From an uncultured Pseudocitrobacter sp. (GTDB taxonomy: Bacteria > Pseudomonadota > Gammaproteobacteria > Enterobacterales > Enterobacteriaceae), in NCBI GenBank assembly GCA_913778145.1, contig CAJYVI010000071.1, positions 1 through 64,000 on the forward strand: DNA of 64,000 nucleotides. Direction: 5' to 3'. The notes beneath the pieces were generated by a model, which saw only the letters and a list, made by a program, of their open reading frames with translations, did no database searches and was not told the DNA's origin. A program made the position numbers and the translations under genes. Shown one piece after another: positions 16,601-25,310 of the stretch (position 1 is its first letter; each line of letters starts with the position of its first letter).

Positions 16601-17290
16601 ATGATGAAAAGTAAATTTGTTGCGTTGGCTCTCTCTCTGTTCCTTTCCCAGTCTGTTCTGGCGGGAGGCGTTGGGCTTAGCTCTACTCGCGTAATTTATG
16701 ATGGCAGTAAGAAAGAAGCCTCGCTGACAGTACAGAATAAAAGTAAGACGGAAGAGTTTCTTATCCAGTCCTGGGTGGATGATGCCGCGGGCAGCAAAAA
16801 AACACCGTTTATTATTACCCCACCGTTGTTCAGGCTCGATCCCGAAAAGAACAATATATTGCGTATTGTGAATATTACTCCCGGCCTACCGCAGGATCGT
16901 GAATCGGTCTACTGGGTCAATGTGAAGGCCATTCCGTCGAAAAGTGACGACAGCGAAAACAAAAATGTTTTACAGATTGCTGTTCGTACCCGCATCAAAC
17001 TGTTTTATCGCCCGGCAGGGTTACAGGGCGATGTAAAAAACGCGCCAAACGAACTTCGTTTTACGCGTAGCGGAAATCAGATCCGCGTCGATAACCCCAC
17101 CGTTTTTAATATTACCTTCAATCAATTTTTTGCAAATGACAAAGAAATTGAAAAAGCCGGCATGGTACCCGCCAAAGGGGCATTAAATATTACATTACCC
17201 GCCGGGGTAGGTAGCGTTTCTAAAATTAAATATAACACCATCAATGACTTTGGATCGTCAGCGGACATGATGACTAAAAATGTTGATTGA
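16601..17290 (+). CDS. lpfB: Fimbrial periplasmic chaperone LpfB
   Basis: A 229-residue PapD-type chaperone with a signal peptide ending SVLA/GGVGLS. Two immunoglobulin-like domains are recognisable: the G1-strand Arg in STRVIYDG, the pilus-assembly signature around VYWVNVKAIPS, and the Lys in RTRIKLFYRP that anchors the carboxyl end of the subunit. It folds pilin subunits in the periplasm by donor-strand complementation and delivers them to the LpfC usher. Two adjacent ATG codons open the frame; either could be used. lpfC starts 28 bp downstream. Confidence 0.92.
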   Translation: MMKSKFVALALSLFLSQSVLAGGVGLSSTRVIYDGSKKEASLTVQNKSKTEEFLIQSWVDDAAGSKKTPFIITPPLFRLDPEKNNILRIVNITPGLPQDRESVYWVNVKAIPSKSDDSENKNVLQIAVRTRIKLFYRPAGLQGDVKNAPNELRFTRSGNQIRVDNPTVFNITFNQFFANDKEIEKAGMVPAKGALNITLPAGVGSVSKIKYNTINDFGSSADMMTKNVD

Positions 17291-17318
17291 TTAATATCTC
17301 GGCAGGAGAAATTTCTCA

Positions 17319-19892
17319 ATGTCACGGAAGACCGTTTCATGTACTTTTTCTTCCTTTTCTATCTCCGTGGTGGCGGTTGCAGTTGCCAGCGCGTTTTCTG
17401 CACATGCCGGAAAATTTAACCCCAAATTCCTGGAGGACGTTCAGGGTGTGGGCCAGCATGTCGATTTGACGATGTTTGAAAAAGGCCCGGAGCAGCAGTT
17501 ACCCGGCACCTACCGTGTCTCTGTTTACGTCAATGAGCAGAGAATGGAAGCCCGCACGCTGGAATTTAAAGCGGCCACAGAAGCACAGTGCAAAGCGATG
17601 GGGGAATCCCTTGTGCCTTGCCTTAGCCGGACGCAACTGGCAGAGATGGGCGTGCGCGTTGGAAGCTTTCCGGCCCTCAATCTGGTGCCTGCCGAAGCCT
17701 GCGTACCGTTTGACGAAATCATTCCCCAGGCCTCAAGCCATTTCGACTTCAGTGAACAAAAGCTGCTATTAAGTTTCCCTCAGGCGGCGATGCATCAGGT
17801 GGCGCGCGGCACGGTGCCGGAATCTTTATGGGACGAAGGTATCCCGGCATTATTGCTGGATTACAGTTTTAGTGGGAGCAACAGTGAATATGACTCGTCG
17901 GGGTCTTCCAGCAGTTATGTCGATGATAATGGCACTGTTCATCATGATGATGGTAAAGATACGCTAAAGAGCGACAGTTACTACCTCAACTTACGCAGCG
18001 GGCTGAACCTTGGCGCGTGGCGGTTACGTAATTACAGTACCTGGAGCAATTCCGGCGGCAAAGCGCAGTGGGATAATATCGGTACGTCGCTTAGCCGGGC
18101 CATCGTGCCTTTCAAAGCGCAATTAACACTGGGGGATACGGCGACCGCGGGGGATATTTTTGACAGCGTTCAGATGCGTGGCGCGATGTTAGCCTCCGAT
18201 GAAGAGATGCTGCCCGACAGCCAGCGAGGCTTTGCGCCCATCGTTCGTGGGATCGCCAAAAGTAACGCCGAAGTCAGTGTTGAACAAAACGGCTACGTTA
18301 TTTATCGCACCTATGTGCAGCCTGGTGCCTTTGAAATAAACGATCTTTACCCTACCGCAAACAGCGGTGACCTCACGGTCATTATTAAAGAAGCGGATGG
18401 CAGCGAACAACGCTTTATTCAACCATTCTCATCGGTGCCTATTTTCCAGCGTGAAGGTCATCTCAAATATAGCTTTGCCGCGGGTGAATATCAGGCCGGG
18501 AATTATGACAGCGGCTCGCCGCGTTTCGGGCAGCTTGATCTGATTTATGGTTTACCGTGGGGGATGACCGCCTACGGCGGCGCATTAATCTCTAACAATT
18601 ACAATGCATTTGCGTTAGGGATAGGCAAAAACTTTGGTTATATCGGGGCGATTTCCATCGATGTGACGCAGGCGAAAAGCGAGTTGAATAACGATCGCAA
18701 TAGCCAGGGACAATCTTATCGTTTCTTATATTCTAAGAGCTTCGAAAGCGGCACCGATTTCCGCCTTGCGGGCTACCGATACTCTACCAGTGGTTTCTAT
18801 ACCTTTCAGGAAGCCACCGATGTGCGCAGTGACGCCGACAGCGACTATAACCGTTACCACAAGCGCAGCGAAATACAGGGTAACCTGACGCAGCAATTAG
18901 GGGCGTATGGCTCTGTTTATTTAAATTTAACGCAGCAGGATTACTGGAACGACGCAGGTAAACAGAACACGGTATCGGCGGGTTATAACGGACGTATTGG
19001 TAAGGTCAGTTACAGTATTGCGTACAGCTGGAGTAAAAGCCCGGAATGGGATGAAAGCGATCGCTTGTGGTCTTTCACTATTTCCGTTCCGCTGGGCCGG
19101 GCCTGGAGTAACTATCGCGTGACGACCGACCAGGATGGTCGCACCAATCAACAGGTTGGGGTCAGCGGCACGCTGCTTGAGGATCGCAACCTGAGCTACA
19201 GTGTTCAGGAAGGCTACGCCAGCAACGGCGTGGGCAATAGCGGTAATGCTAACGTTGGCTATCAGGGTGGGTCCGGTAATGTCAACCTAGGCTATAGCTA
19301 CGGGAAAGATTACCGGCAGCTCAACTACAGCGTTCGCGGCGGCGTGATCGTTCACAGCGAAGGCGTCACGCTTTCCCAGCCGCTAGGCGAAACCATGACG
19401 CTCATCTCCGTACCCGGCGCGCGCAATGCCCGCGTGGTGAATAACGGCGGTGTGCAGGTCGACTGGATGGGTAACGCGGTTGTGCCTTACGCCACGCCTT
19501 ATCGTGAAAACGAAATCTCACTGCGTAGCGATTCGTTGGGTGACGATGTTGACGTTGAAAATGCATTCCAGAAAGTGGTGCCGACGCGTGGGGCGATTGT
19601 CAGAGCGCGTTTTGATACCCGTGTTGGTTACCGCGTATTAATGACGTTGCTCCGTTCCGCGGGCAGTCCGGTGCCTTTCGGGGCAACTGCAACCTTAATC
19701 ACCGATAAACAAAATGAGGTGAGCAGCATCGTCGGTGAAGAAGGGCAGCTCTATATTAGCGGGATGCCAGAGGAAGGGCGGGTACTGATTAAATGGGGTA
19801 ATGACGCGTCGCAGCAATGCGTGGCACCTTATAAATTATCCCTGGAATTAAAACAGGGCGGAATTATTCCTGTTTCAGCCAATTGCCAGTAA
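17319..19892 (+). CDS. lpfC: Fimbrial outer-membrane usher LpfC
   Basis: An 857-residue PapC/FimD-type usher. It has a signal peptide (to about residue 30, SAHA/GKFNPKFLED), the N-terminal chaperone-binding domain, and a 24-strand barrel with the plug. Usher motifs seen include FNPKFLED, SLNLRSGLNLGAWRLRN-type strands, RGFAPIVRGIAKSNAEVSV and the C-terminal SPVPFGATATL with GQLYISGM. It secretes and assembles LpfA, LpfD and LpfE at the cell surface. A GGCAGGAG site precedes the ATG. The frame is intact, with no sign of decay. Confidence 0.94.
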   Translation: MSRKTVSCTFSSFSISVVAVAVASAFSAHAGKFNPKFLEDVQGVGQHVDLTMFEKGPEQQLPGTYRVSVYVNEQRMEARTLEFKAATEAQCKAMGESLVPCLSRTQLAEMGVRVGSFPALNLVPAEACVPFDEIIPQASSHFDFSEQKLLLSFPQAAMHQVARGTVPESLWDEGIPALLLDYSFSGSNSEYDSSGSSSSYVDDNGTVHHDDGKDTLKSDSYYLNLRSGLNLGAWRLRNYSTWSNSGGKAQWDNIGTSLSRAIVPFKAQLTLGDTATAGDIFDSVQMRGAMLASDEEMLPDSQRGFAPIVRGIAKSNAEVSVEQNGYVIYRTYVQPGAFEINDLYPTANSGDLTVIIKEADGSEQRFIQPFSSVPIFQREGHLKYSFAAGEYQAGNYDSGSPRFGQLDLIYGLPWGMTAYGGALISNNYNAFALGIGKNFGYIGAISIDVTQAKSELNNDRNSQGQSYRFLYSKSFESGTDFRLAGYRYSTSGFYTFQEATDVRSDADSDYNRYHKRSEIQGNLTQQLGAYGSVYLNLTQQDYWNDAGKQNTVSAGYNGRIGKVSYSIAYSWSKSPEWDESDRLWSFTISVPLGRAWSNYRVTTDQDGRTNQQVGVSGTLLEDRNLSYSVQEGYASNGVGNSGNANVGYQGGSGNVNLGYSYGKDYRQLNYSVRGGVIVHSEGVTLSQPLGETMTLISVPGARNARVVNNGGVQVDWMGNAVVPYATPYRENEISLRSDSLGDDVDVENAFQKVVPTRGAIVRARFDTRVGYRVLMTLLRSAGSPVPFGATATLITDKQNEVSSIVGEEGQLYISGMPEEGRVLIKWGNDASQQCVAPYKLSLELKQGGIIPVSANCQ

Positions 19893-19906
19893 GCAAGGAG
19901 AGCGAA

Positions 19907-20962
19907 ATGAAAGCGGCAATAGCATTATCTTTATTAGGATGCGTATTCGGATTTTCTGGCAAAGCATTTGCCGGAGATGCCTGGGGGCCGTGTACCCCCG
20001 CGGATGGCACGACTTATCACTATAATGTCGATGTGGATGTTGGTGTTCCCGATGCAAGTAAAAACGTCGCAGGTACCGTTTTAACGGATGTCCTGAACTG
20101 GTCTAATGGACAAAATGTTTCGATAATTTGTGAATGCCCTGATTCATATAAAAATGAAAAAGATACGCTAATACAAGGAGTTAGCGGTATAGCAACAATA
20201 ACCAAGGATATCAATGGTTTTAAGTATTATTACTTAACTGATGAACTGTCTGTATCCACAAAGATTCAGGTAAGTTCGGGGCAATATGGTTTTGTACCCT
20301 TTAAAGGCCAACAGGCGCTTCAGGTGACGGGCTGTAATAAAGTCATCACTACTCCGTATATGGGCGGCGGAGGATTACTTTCTTTCTTGATTACTAAACC
20401 CTTTATCGGCGATTCAATCATCCCCCCCACGTTAATAGCTGAACTGTATGCCTCCAAAACAAATAAAGATTACGGAACAATACCCATATCTTCCGTATCT
20501 ATTCAGGGCCGCATTACCATAACCCAGGACTGCGAAATAAAGCCCGGCACGGTGCTGGATGTGCCATTTGGTGAATTCCCCTCCTCGGCGTTTAAAAACA
20601 GACAAGGGCAAATGCCTGAAGGTGCAACCGAGCAAGAAATTAACCTCAGCTTCGATTGCAACAATATTTCGGATGGCATCAAGGTTGCGTTGCGCATTGA
20701 GGGAGCAACCAATGCTGACGACCCCAGGGCAGTGGATATGGGCAACCCCGATATTGGCGTGTTGGTGAAAGATTCCAGCGGCAAAATTCTGGTACCGAAT
20801 GATGCAAACAGCACTACGTTATTAGATTTGAGCACCCTGGATTCGGCGACTCACCGCAATGCCGCGATTCGACTGCTGGCCTTACCGATCAGCACGACGG
20901 GTAAAGCGCCGAAAGCCGGGACGTTTGAAGGCGTAACGACCATATATCTGGAGATGCCATGA
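19907..20962 (+). CDS. lpfD: Fimbrial tip adhesin LpfD
   Basis: A 351-residue two-domain fimbrial protein. After the signal peptide (GKAFA/GDAWGPC) comes a roughly 180-residue N-terminal region with little similarity to pilins, presumably the receptor-binding domain. A C-terminal pilin domain (from about residue 205, ITITQDCEIKPGTVLDVPFGEF, to VTTIYLEMP) fits donor-strand exchange. Salmonella LpfD has about the same length. ATG at 19907 is chosen because AAGGAG lies just upstream; longer frames begin inside the usher gene. It overlaps lpfE by 4 bp (ATGA). Receptor specificity cannot be read from the sequence. Confidence 0.86.
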   Translation: MKAAIALSLLGCVFGFSGKAFAGDAWGPCTPADGTTYHYNVDVDVGVPDASKNVAGTVLTDVLNWSNGQNVSIICECPDSYKNEKDTLIQGVSGIATITKDINGFKYYYLTDELSVSTKIQVSSGQYGFVPFKGQQALQVTGCNKVITTPYMGGGGLLSFLITKPFIGDSIIPPTLIAELYASKTNKDYGTIPISSVSIQGRITITQDCEIKPGTVLDVPFGEFPSSAFKNRQGQMPEGATEQEINLSFDCNNISDGIKVALRIEGATNADDPRAVDMGNPDIGVLVKDSSGKILVPNDANSTTLLDLSTLDSATHRNAAIRLLALPISTTGKAPKAGTFEGVTTIYLEMP

Positions 20963-21489
20963 AATTCAAACGATTGCTGCATAGCGGCATCGCCAGTTTG
21001 AGTCTGGCTGCCTGCGGGGTAAGCGCGGCGACGGATCTTGGCCCGGCAGGAGATATTCATTTCTCGATTACCATCACCACGAAAGCCTGTGAGCTTGAAA
21101 AAAGCGATCTCGAAGTCGATATGGGCACCATGACGCTGCCAAAACCTGCGGCAGTCGGTACGGTGTTGAGTAAGAAAGATTTCACCCTTGAACTCAAAGA
21201 CTGCGATGGAATATCCAAAGCGACCGTTGAGATGGACAGTCAGCCGGACAGCGATGATGATTCTATGTTCGCCCTTGAGACTGGCGGGGCAACGGGCGTT
21301 GCGTTGAAGATAGAGGACGATATGGGAACGCAGCAAGTTCCCAAAGGCTCCGGCGGAACGCCGATTGAATGGGCGATTAATGGTGAAACCACGTCACTTC
21401 ACTACAAGGCGAGCTATGTGGTCGTCAACACTCAGGCCACTGGCGGCACAGCGAATGCCCTTGTCAATTTTTCCATTACCTATGAATGA
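20959..21489 (+). CDS. lpfE: Minor fimbrial subunit LpfE
   Basis: A 176-residue pilin-like protein, the last gene of the operon, translationally coupled to lpfD by an ATGA overlap. The mature part has the pilin pattern IHFSITITTKACELEKSDLEVDMG, a second Cys in ELKDCDG, and a C-terminal GTANALVNFSITYE motif close to that of LpfA. It is probably an adaptor or terminator subunit. The signal peptide contains SLAACG, which superficially resembles a lipobox, but cleavage after GVSA as in other pilins is more likely. Confidence 0.87.
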   Translation: MKFKRLLHSGIASLSLAACGVSAATDLGPAGDIHFSITITTKACELEKSDLEVDMGTMTLPKPAAVGTVLSKKDFTLELKDCDGISKATVEMDSQPDSDDDSMFALETGGATGVALKIEDDMGTQQVPKGSGGTPIEWAINGETTSLHYKASYVVVNTQATGGTANALVNFSITYE

Positions 21490-21496
21490 ACAGAAG

Positions 21497-21652
21497 GCCA
21501 GCTTGCTGACAAAGTGCGCTTTGTTCTTGCCGGATGCGGCGTAAACGCTTTATCCGGCCTACAAAATAGTGCAAATTCAATAAATTGCAGAAAATTTGTA
21601 GGCCTGATAAGCGCAGCGCATCAGGCAATGTTGAGTTTGTCATCAGTCTTAG
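21497..21652 (+). repeat. 156-bp REP-pair element, copy 2
   Basis: It has the same internal organisation and length as copies 1 and 3, beginning TGCTGACAAAGTGCGC at 21504 and ending GTCATCAGTCTTAG. Its outer left end is the most diverged. A GGCCAGC-TGCTG motif occurs on both flanks (21496 onward and 21653 onward). Confidence 0.82.
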
Positions 21653-21673
21653 GGCCAGCGTGCTGCCCTTTTC
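21651..21673 (+). terminator. Possible lpf operon terminator
   Basis: AGGGC and GCCCT pair around a 9-nt loop and are followed by UUUUCU. The stem is short, so this is tentative. Confidence 0.4.
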
Positions 21674-21891
21674 TGAATCTTAATAAATCCTTGAAAAGTC
21701 CGGTTCCGCACTTGCTTTTTTGTAAATATCTGTAGCGAAATCGCACATCTTTGCCACTTTTCGCTTCCGCTGTGGTCTACTTAGCCGCGCGTGTAGCGAA
21801 CGGACTCTTTTACTCCCGCACAATTGCCTGATGCGCCAACCGGGATGGTTCGGTGCTGGATCTGTTTTTCCCTTATTTCAGGGTTACTTGC

Positions 21892-23583
21892 ATGCGATAT
21901 TTAAAAACGATGTCTCAGCAGACGCTGTGCTGGCTGCTGGCGGTTTACATCGGTCTGTTTATGAATGCTTCCGTGTTCCTTCGCCGGTTTGAAGGTTACG
22001 CTCAGGATCTCACTTTCTGGAAGGGCGTCGCGGCGGTTGTCGAAATGATTGCCGCCGTTCTGATCTGTTTTTTCCTCTTACGTCTCCTGTCGCTTTTCGG
22101 CAGACGCGTCTGGCAGGTACTGGCGTCTTTGCTGGTATTGATCTCCGCTGGCGCCTGTTACTACATGACGACCATGAACGTCATGATCGGCTACGGCATT
22201 GTTGCGTCGGTGATGACCACGGATATCGATCTGTCGAAAGAAGTGGTTGGCTGGACGCTGGTTATCTCGGTGTTGCTGATTAGCGCTATCCCGCTGTTCC
22301 TGATCTGGTTCAACGGCAGCAATATGACGCTGTGGCGTCAGATTCGTACCCCAGAACTGCGCTGGCGCAGTGTGCTGGTCGTACTGCTGGCCGGCCTGAT
22401 GGTCTGGGGCCCGGTACGTTTTCTCGATACCCGTCAGAAGCGTGATGACCGCATCGCGGGCGTGGATATGCCGAGCTACGGCGGCGTGCTGGCTAACTCC
22501 TACTTACCGACCAACTGGCTGTCGGCGCTGGGCCTTTACGCCTTTGCTCAGGTGGATGAATCATCCGATAACAAATCGTTGATGAATCCGGCGAAGAAAT
22601 TTACCTATACGCCGACGCAAAATCTCGATGATACCTACGTGATTTTCATCATCGGCGAAACCACCCGCTGGGACCACATGGGGATGCTGGGGTACGAACG
22701 TGACACCACGCCAAAACTCGCTAAAGAGAAGAACCTGGTGATGTACCGTGGTTACTCCTGCGACACCGCGACCAAGCTGTCGCTGCGCTGCATGTTCGTG
22801 CGTCAGGGCGGTGTGGAAGATAACCCGCAGCGTACGCTGAAAGAGCAGAACGTGTTTGCGGTGCTGAAGCAGTTAGGGTTCAGTTCTGACCTCTATGCGA
22901 TGCAAAGCGAGATGTGGTTCTACACTAACACGATGGCGGATAACATCGCCTACCGTGAGCAGATCGCCGCCGAGCCGCGCAACCGCGGTAAAGCCGTGGA
23001 CGATATGCTGTTGTCGAGCGAAGTTCAGCGCTCGCTGGATGATAACCCGCAGGGTAAACACCTGATTGTGCTGCACACCAAAGGGTCGCACTACAACTAT
23101 ACGCAACGTTATCCGCGCGCCTTCGCCCAATGGGGACCGGAATGCTACGCGGTCGATCGTAAGTGTCCAAAAGACCTGATGATCAACTCGTTCGATAACT
23201 CCATCACCTATGTCGATCACTTTATCGATACCATTATCGACCAGGTACGCGATAAGAAAGCGATTGTGTTCTACGCCTCTGACCACGGTGAGTCGATTGA
23301 AGAACGCGAGCACCTGCACGGCACGCCGCGCCATATGGCTCCGCCGGAGCAGTTCCGCGTGCCGATGATGGTGTGGATGTCGGATAAATATCTGGAGAAT
23401 CCCGCGAATGCGGCAGCGTTTGCGCAGTTGAAGAAAGAAGCGGAGATGAAACAGCCGCGTCGTCACGTTGAGCTTTACGACACCATTATGGGCTGCCTCG
23501 GTTACACCTCGCCAAACGGCGGGATTAACGAGAATAACAACTGGTGCCACATCCCGGATGCCAGCAAGAAAGCCACGAATTAA
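21892..23583 (+). CDS. eptB: Lipid A-core (Kdo) phosphoethanolamine transferase EptB
   Basis: A 563-residue inner-membrane enzyme of the EptA/MCR family that adds phosphoethanolamine to the outer Kdo of LPS. Five N-terminal helices are followed by a periplasmic alkaline-phosphatase-fold domain with FIIGETTRWDHMG (metal Glu256), the nucleophile Thr294 in CDTATKLSLRC flanked by the paired Cys290 and Cys300, and the metal motif SDHGES. It matches the 563-residue E. coli EptB closely. ATG at 21892 is chosen by that match over an upstream frame extension to 21853. It is a housekeeping LPS gene next to proK as in E. coli, not a mobile mcr gene. Confidence 0.95.
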   Translation: MRYLKTMSQQTLCWLLAVYIGLFMNASVFLRRFEGYAQDLTFWKGVAAVVEMIAAVLICFFLLRLLSLFGRRVWQVLASLLVLISAGACYYMTTMNVMIGYGIVASVMTTDIDLSKEVVGWTLVISVLLISAIPLFLIWFNGSNMTLWRQIRTPELRWRSVLVVLLAGLMVWGPVRFLDTRQKRDDRIAGVDMPSYGGVLANSYLPTNWLSALGLYAFAQVDESSDNKSLMNPAKKFTYTPTQNLDDTYVIFIIGETTRWDHMGMLGYERDTTPKLAKEKNLVMYRGYSCDTATKLSLRCMFVRQGGVEDNPQRTLKEQNVFAVLKQLGFSSDLYAMQSEMWFYTNTMADNIAYREQIAAEPRNRGKAVDDMLLSSEVQRSLDDNPQGKHLIVLHTKGSHYNYTQRYPRAFAQWGPECYAVDRKCPKDLMINSFDNSITYVDHFIDTIIDQVRDKKAIVFYASDHGESIEEREHLHGTPRHMAPPEQFRVPMMVWMSDKYLENPANAAAFAQLKKEAEMKQPRRHVELYDTIMGCLGYTSPNGGINENNNWCHIPDASKKATN

Positions 23584-23674
23584 CCGGGATGGCGACTTTC
23601 TCGCCTAACGGACGGCTTTTTTAAGGTAAGGGATTGACGAGGGTGCATCACAGCAGTAAGATGCGCCCCGCATT

Positions 23675-23751
<77 letters not shown>

Positions 23752-23757
23752 AATTTG

Positions 23758-23786
23758 AAAAGCCTGCTCAATGAGCAGGCTTTTTT
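23758..23786 (+). terminator. proK terminator
   Basis: GCCTGCTC and GAGCAGGC pair around AAT and are followed by six U, seven bases after the tRNA CCA end. Confidence 0.92.
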
Positions 23787-23894
23787 GCATCTGTAGCTTG
23801 TGAGGATGAGAACCTCCGGGGGCCGAGAGGTTCGACTCGAGCGAAGCGAGAGAACGTTGCGCCAGCAACGGCCCGCAGGGCGAGCTACGCAGTG

Positions 23895-23919
23895 GCGAGT
23901 TATCCTCTATCATCGACCA
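23895..23919 (+). repeat. Degenerate copy of the proK 3' end
   Basis: TATCCTCTATCATCGACCA reproduces the last 19 nt of proK (AATCCTCTATCACCGACCA) with two changes. It is preceded by a GC-rich segment (23827-23894) and followed by repeat copy 3 and a second terminator, as if the tRNA end and its terminator had been tandemly duplicated. Confidence 0.7.
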
Positions 23920-23921
23920 GG

Positions 23922-24075
<154 letters not shown>

Positions 24076-24077
<2 letters not shown>

Positions 24078-24101
24078 CCTGCTCAGCGAGCAGGCTTTTT
24101 T
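24076..24101. terminator. Second copy of the proK-type terminator
   Basis: AGCCTGCTC and GAGCAGGCT pair around AGC and are followed by six U on the plus strand. The downstream sequence CATCTGTAGCC..GAGGATGAGAACCTCCGGGG also repeats the region after the first terminator. Confidence 0.8.
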
Positions 24102-24144
24102 GCATCTGTAGCCACGAGGATGAGAACCTCCGGGGCCGGGACGT

Positions 24145-25161
24145 TTACGCCGACCGCGAAACGGTGGATGCACGCACCACCAGCTCCGGCATTTTCCCTT
24201 CGCTGTGACCCACCGGTTCACCCGCCAGCACGGCAAACAGCAGCGTTATCGCCTGACGCGCCACTTCATCAAGATGCATATTGACGGCCGTTAGCGGCGG
24301 CACTGATTCCCGCGCACGAATGCCGTCATAGCGGGTGACGACCCGTATTTGTTCGGGGATGGCCAGCGACTTCTCCCGAAATGCACGTACGGCGCCGCTG
24401 GCAAAGGTGTCTATCAGCACCAGCACGCCATCGACATCAGGATGCGCCTCTGCGAGCTGACAGGCTGCCTGATAACCCGCGTCTTCCCCTTCATGCTCAT
24501 TGAGATAATAAACAACCGGAGAGTGTTTCCCCTGACACCAATGTCGATAGGTCGCCTCGGTTTCCTGCATTGATGTACGGCAGGTGTTGCCAACAAACAG
24601 CGCGCATCTGCTGGCGCCTGCCGTTTGCAGATGTGAAAGCAGCAGTTGCGCCGTCGCTGCCGAATGTAGCTCAACCCACGGCACCGGCGCGTCGGTTCCG
24701 GGCGTTCGACCAATGGTCACACAGGGAATCCCGGCCTGGGCCAGCGCCTCAAGCTGCGGATCGTTCTCTGCCGGTTCAATCAGGATGGCGGCGTCAAAAC
24801 TGACTGCATCGAGCGGGTTTGCACCGGGGGGCACAAGAATCAACGCGTGCTGTTTATCCAGCGCCATCATCGCCGACGTCAGTGCCACTTCCATCATAAA
24901 ACCTAACCGCGACGCGCCGGAGGCGATGGTTAACGGCAGTGAAGAGAGCAGCGCGATGGTGTTGGTCTTGCCGGTACGCAGCTGGCGGGCACGAATGTTC
25001 GGCGTGTAATTTAGCGCCTTAATTGCCTCTTCAATGCGCCGCCGCGTTTCGGGTTCGACGAACCGGGTATTGTGTAACGCATTGGACACCGTGCCCGGCG
25101 AGACGCCTGCGTGGCGGGCAACATCAATCAACTTCGCGCGTTTTTTCTCTTGAGCAGCCAT
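24145..25161 (-). CDS. LacI-family regulator of the sulfotransferase-like/permease cassette
   Basis: A 338-residue LacI/GalR repressor-type protein: helix-turn-helix with KLIDVARHAGVSPGTVSNALH, hinge NYTPNIRARQLRTGKTNTIALL, then a ligand-binding domain (SFDAAILIEPAENDPQ; DVDGVLVLIDTFASGAVRAF). The start at 25161 is chosen for the CAGGAA site; the ATG at 25191 adds ten basic residues without support. It is divergent from the sulfotransferase-like gene, and a perfect 18-bp palindrome lies between them, 95 bp from its own start. The ligand is unknown; a purine, nucleoside or other substrate of the adjacent permease is a guess. I do not recognise an E. coli counterpart at this place. Confidence 0.84.
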   Translation of the reverse strand: MAAQEKKRAKLIDVARHAGVSPGTVSNALHNTRFVEPETRRRIEEAIKALNYTPNIRARQLRTGKTNTIALLSSLPLTIASGASRLGFMMEVALTSAMMALDKQHALILVPPGANPLDAVSFDAAILIEPAENDPQLEALAQAGIPCVTIGRTPGTDAPVPWVELHSAATAQLLLSHLQTAGASRCALFVGNTCRTSMQETEATYRHWCQGKHSPVVYYLNEHEGEDAGYQAACQLAEAHPDVDGVLVLIDTFASGAVRAFREKSLAIPEQIRVVTRYDGIRARESVPPLTAVNMHLDEVARQAITLLFAVLAGEPVGHSEGKMPELVVRASTVSRSA

Positions 25162-25255
25162 CTGCTTCCTGACCTTCGCAATTTTGCGCACAGGGTAACA
25201 TATTTACCCGACGATAACGTTTGCCTTTTCTCGCGCAAAAATGCAAAAAACTCTT

Positions 25256-25273
25256 CATTAAAACGTTTTAATG
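25256..25273. promoter_or_regulatory. 18-bp palindromic operator of the LacI-type regulator
   Basis: CATTAAAACGTTTTAATG is perfectly symmetrical about a central CG, as expected for LacI-family sites, and lies 38 bp upstream of the sulfotransferase-like start codon. A second, partial AACGTTT site occurs near 25217. Confidence 0.82.
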
Positions 25274-25310
25274 GGTTATTTTGACGAAAATTTACTCCTC
25301 AGGAGGCGAT

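Larger units (their letters stand above)
21490..21891. other. Intergenic region lpfE-eptB
   Basis: This 402-bp stretch contains 156-bp repeat copy 2 (21497-21652), a short GGGC/GCCC hairpin with a UUUU tail that may end the lpf operon, and the eptB upstream region. I saw no convincing small ORF and no clear sigma-E promoter in front of eptB. Confidence 0.55.

Noticed and set aside
20959-21489. LpfE as a lipoprotein (SLAACG resembles a lipobox)
   Set aside because: Fimbrial subunits need a free N-terminal strand, and a normal signal peptidase I site follows four residues later.
21514-21735. Similar ORFs of 61-89 codons starting MRF(I/V)LAGCGVNALSGLQN at 3.9, 21.5 and 23.9 kb, looking like a conserved small protein family
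   Set aside because: They are the same frame through the three copies of the 156-bp REP-pair element; the conservation is that of the DNA repeat, and there is no ribosome binding site.
21700-21891. A sigma-E promoter upstream of eptB, as in E. coli
   Set aside because: No GGAACTT / TCTGA-type pair with suitable spacing could be found by eye.
21892-23583. mcr-type mobile colistin resistance gene
   Set aside because: Sequence, length and position between core genes identify chromosomal EptB, without flanking insertion sequences.
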